Assembly (NCBI GenBank): GCA_003647065.1 | Contig: QMMC01000011.1 | Coordinates: forward strand, 1-36,002 | From: Deltaproteobacteria bacterium | GTDB taxonomy: Bacteria; Myxococcota_A; Polyangia; Polyangiales; B10-G4 | Direction of reading: 5' to 3' | DNA: 36,002 nt | In this document: in pieces, positions 33,672 to 36,002 of the stretch | How the letters are laid out: every line of letters starts with the position of its first letter | Position numbering within the stretch: position 1 is the first letter of the stretch | Position numbers and translations under genes: made by a program | Notes under the pieces: generated by a model | The model's database searches: none | What the model was told of the DNA's origin: nothing | The model's input: the letters and a program-made list of their open reading frames with translations, nothing else

Positions 33672-35765
33672 ATGCTCTTTCCGACCCAAGACACTCTCCG
33701 CCTGCTCTCGATCTCCCTGCTCGCGATCGGCCTCCTCGGCACGAGCGCCGGTTGCTCGGAACGCGAAGGCGGCCCTGATGCAGCCTTCCCGGACACCGGG
33801 GCCGGAGACGGCGGCGGAGGCATGTGCGCCGATGGCACGCGCAACGGGACCGAAACGGCGATCGACTGCGGGGGGGACGCCTGCGGACCCTGCCCCGACG
33901 GGTCCGGTTGCGTACGGGCCACCGATTGCCTGAGCAACGCGTGCCGATCGGGGTTCTGCCTCGTCGCGAGCTGCACCGACGGAACGCTCAACGGTAGCGA
34001 GTCGGACATCGACTGCGGCGGGACCTGCACCGGCTGCCTCGGCGGCAAGGCGTGCGGCGCCGGCACCGATTGCCTGAGCAACGATTGCGTGGACGGGGCC
34101 TGCACGATGTCCAGCTGCGAAGACGGCGCCCTGACCAACGACGAGACCGACGTCGACTGCGGCGGCCCGGTCTGCCCCGACTGCGACGGCGGCGAGGGCT
34201 GCCTGGTCGATACCGACTGCATCAGCACCATCTGCAACCGCGGCACCTGCAGCTCGGCGAGCTGCACCGATCGGGTGCAGAACCAGGACGAGTCGTCGGT
34301 GGACTGCGGCGGCGCAGCGTGCGACGGCTGCCGCGACGGGTTCTCGTGCAGCACCGGTGCGGACTGCGCGAGCAACGCCTGCATGGGCGAGGTCTGTATC
34401 TCCTGCGTCGACGGAAGAATGAACGGCGACGAGACCGACGTCGATTGCGGCGGCGCGACCTGCGGCCCATGCAACGATGGCTCGATGTGTTCGGCCAACG
34501 CCGACTGCGTCGGCGATCGCTGCCTCGACGGGAGCTGCATCTCTTGCGGCGATGCCGTCATGAACGGCGACGAGACCGACGTAGACTGCGGCGGCGCGAC
34601 CTGCGGCGGCTGCGCCGACACCAAGATGTGCGTCGCCGATACGGATTGCACCGGCATGCTTTGCGTCGGCGGGAGCTGCATCTCTTGCACGGACAGCATC
34701 ATGAACGGTGCCGAGACTGACGTAGACTGCGGCGGCACCCTCTGCGGCGGCTGTGCCACCGGCGAGATGTGCGTCGCTCCGACGGACTGCCTCAACAGCA
34801 TCTGCACCAGCGGCGCCTGCGTCGCGCCGGCGTGTGACGACGTGGTGATGAACCAGGACGAGAGCGACGTCGACTGCGGCGGCGCGACTTGTGATGGCTG
34901 CACGCCCGGCGACACGTGCACCGCGGGCTCCGACTGCGCCTCCGGCGTATGCGACGCCGGCGTATGCGTCGCGCCCACCTGCACCGACGGGGTCACCAAC
35001 GGCGGCGAGACCGACCGCGACTGCGGCGGCAGCACCGCCTGTCCGCGGTGCCCGGACTTCCGGCTCTGCGATGGACCGAGTGACTGCACCAGCGCCGAGT
35101 GCACCACGGGTGTGTGCGGCGATGTCGGCTGCATACCCTTCCGCGACGCCGCGGGGGACCCCATCGTCGACACCTTCGGGTACTTCGGCTGCAGCCTTCC
35201 CCTCACCCCGGCCACCCTCCCGTGCCCAGACATCTCGACGACGGGGACCTCGACGACCCTCGGCGACGACGGCGAACTCGAGCTGCCCCTCGGTTTCAGC
35301 TTCGACTATTACGGCACGGCCCGGACGATGGTGACCCTCTCCTCGAACGGGGCCCTCGCCTTCGATACGACCTCGGTCACCTTCTCGAATGCGTGCTTCC
35401 CGCGCACCACGTCGCCCGAGGAACTCATCGCCGTTTTCTGGGACGACCTCGACCCCGGCAACCCCGGCAGCAACGTCTGGTACGAGACCGTCGGCACGGC
35501 CCCGAACCGCCGCTTCGTCGTGCGCTGGGACACCGAGCACTTCTCGACCAGCCCCGATCGCGCCGTCGTCACGGTCGTCCTCGAAGAGGGCACCAACGAC
35601 ATCAAGGCCTGCTACCACGACACCAACTTCGGGGACGCGAGCTACGACGATGGCGTGACCGCGACCGCGGGCATCAACGGCGACGCCGGCATGTCGTCAC
35701 TGCAGTTCAGCTGCAACACCGCGACCCTGACGGATGGCCTCTACCTCCAGTACTTCCACCCCTAG
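33672..35765 (+). CDS. Surface lipoprotein with nine about 46-50-aa, 8-Cys repeats and a C-terminal beta-sandwich-like domain
   Basis: LRLLSISLLAIGLLGTSAGC lipobox; repeated CxDGxxNGDETDVDCGGxxCxxCxxGxxCxxxxDCxxxxCxxGxC; C-terminal FGYFGCSLPLTPATLPCPDI...VVRWDTEHFSTSPDRAVVTVVLEEGTNDIKACYHDT. Confidence 0.88.
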   Translation: MLFPTQDTLRLLSISLLAIGLLGTSAGCSEREGGPDAAFPDTGAGDGGGGMCADGTRNGTETAIDCGGDACGPCPDGSGCVRATDCLSNACRSGFCLVASCTDGTLNGSESDIDCGGTCTGCLGGKACGAGTDCLSNDCVDGACTMSSCEDGALTNDETDVDCGGPVCPDCDGGEGCLVDTDCISTICNRGTCSSASCTDRVQNQDESSVDCGGAACDGCRDGFSCSTGADCASNACMGEVCISCVDGRMNGDETDVDCGGATCGPCNDGSMCSANADCVGDRCLDGSCISCGDAVMNGDETDVDCGGATCGGCADTKMCVADTDCTGMLCVGGSCISCTDSIMNGAETDVDCGGTLCGGCATGEMCVAPTDCLNSICTSGACVAPACDDVVMNQDESDVDCGGATCDGCTPGDTCTAGSDCASGVCDAGVCVAPTCTDGVTNGGETDRDCGGSTACPRCPDFRLCDGPSDCTSAECTTGVCGDVGCIPFRDAAGDPIVDTFGYFGCSLPLTPATLPCPDISTTGTSTTLGDDGELELPLGFSFDYYGTARTMVTLSSNGALAFDTTSVTFSNACFPRTTSPEELIAVFWDDLDPGNPGSNVWYETVGTAPNRRFVVRWDTEHFSTSPDRAVVTVVLEEGTNDIKACYHDTNFGDASYDDGVTATAGINGDAGMSSLQFSCNTATLTDGLYLQYFHP

Positions 35766-35792
35766 CGCCAAGGGCGCCCACTCACGCCATTC

Positions 35793-35853
35793 GCCTCCGG
35801 TCCCAATCCCGGCTCCGGTCGACTGGCGTCGCCCTTTCGCCTTCTTGGGACCG
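35793..35853 (+). repeat. Copy 2 of the dispersed 61-nt repeat, intergenic
   Basis: gcctccggtcccaatcccggctccggtcgactggcgtcgccctttcgccttcttgggaccg; core 35798..35853 with perfect 9-bp terminal inverted repeats. Confidence 0.9.
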
Positions 35854-35877
35854 GCTTACGTCCTCGGGGCTGACCTC

Positions 35878-35919
35878 GAAATACCTTTGGTATTCCTTCG
35901 GCCCGCCCCTGTGGGGGCG
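35878..35919. other. Two adjacent short intergenic inverted repeats (hairpin candidates)
   Basis: aatacc-ttt-ggtatt (35880..35894) and cgcccc-tgtg-ggggcg (35904..35919). Confidence 0.5.
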
Positions 35920-36002
35920 CTCGGCGACTGACGCAAGTGGACGCCCTTGGCCCCACTGAGCGCGCCGAGGATTTGGGGACGCGTGGTTGCTTAATTGTCT
36001 TA

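Noticed and set aside
33666-35618. 650-aa minus-strand ORF opposite the Cys-rich lipoprotein
   Set aside because: Antisense shadow of a high-GC repeat-rich gene; the plus strand has the lipobox, conserved Cys repeats and C-terminal domain.
1-36002. tRNA, rRNA, transposase, integrase, phage or defence-system modules
   Set aside because: None recognised by reading the ORFs or nucleotide sequence.

Overview
High-GC window read as bacterial chromosome, most likely Myxococcota (inferred from kinase style, Asp/Ala/Thr-rich lipoproteins and a MYXO-CTERM-like tail; not proven). I support about 32 coding regions. Recognisable ones: small transaldolase, ChaN-like lipoprotein, two Ser/Thr kinases, PEGA/TPR-like protein, SUMF1-like protein, Lgt, DUF4190-like protein, alpha/beta hydrolases, adjacent era and der GTPases, thiol-redox lipoproteins, HEAT-repeat lipoprotein, beta-helix protein with MYXO-CTERM-like tail, GNAT, PIN protein, compact RlmN-like radical SAM enzyme, SAM methyltransferase, cation-chloride-cotransporter-like permease, glutaredoxin-membrane fusion, and a nine-repeat Cys-rich lipoprotein. 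No rRNA, tRNA, CRISPR, transposase or phage module seen. I did not find a clear new multi-gene system. The best non-obvious signals are: (1) a 61-nt near-identical dispersed repeat in opposite orientations (57/61), with a 56-bp core bounded by perfect 9-bp terminal inverted repeats, one copy inside a CDS and one intergenic; (2) a decayed coding remnant at 20984..21375 with one in-frame stop and one frameshift; (3) a perfect 48-bp in-frame direct repeat in the DUF4190-like gene; (4) a shortened RlmN-like enzyme that keeps both catalytic Cys contexts; (5) many tandem-repeat surface proteins, two with protease-inhibitor-like cysteine patterns. All functional calls are from reading protein sequence by eye; no searches were run.
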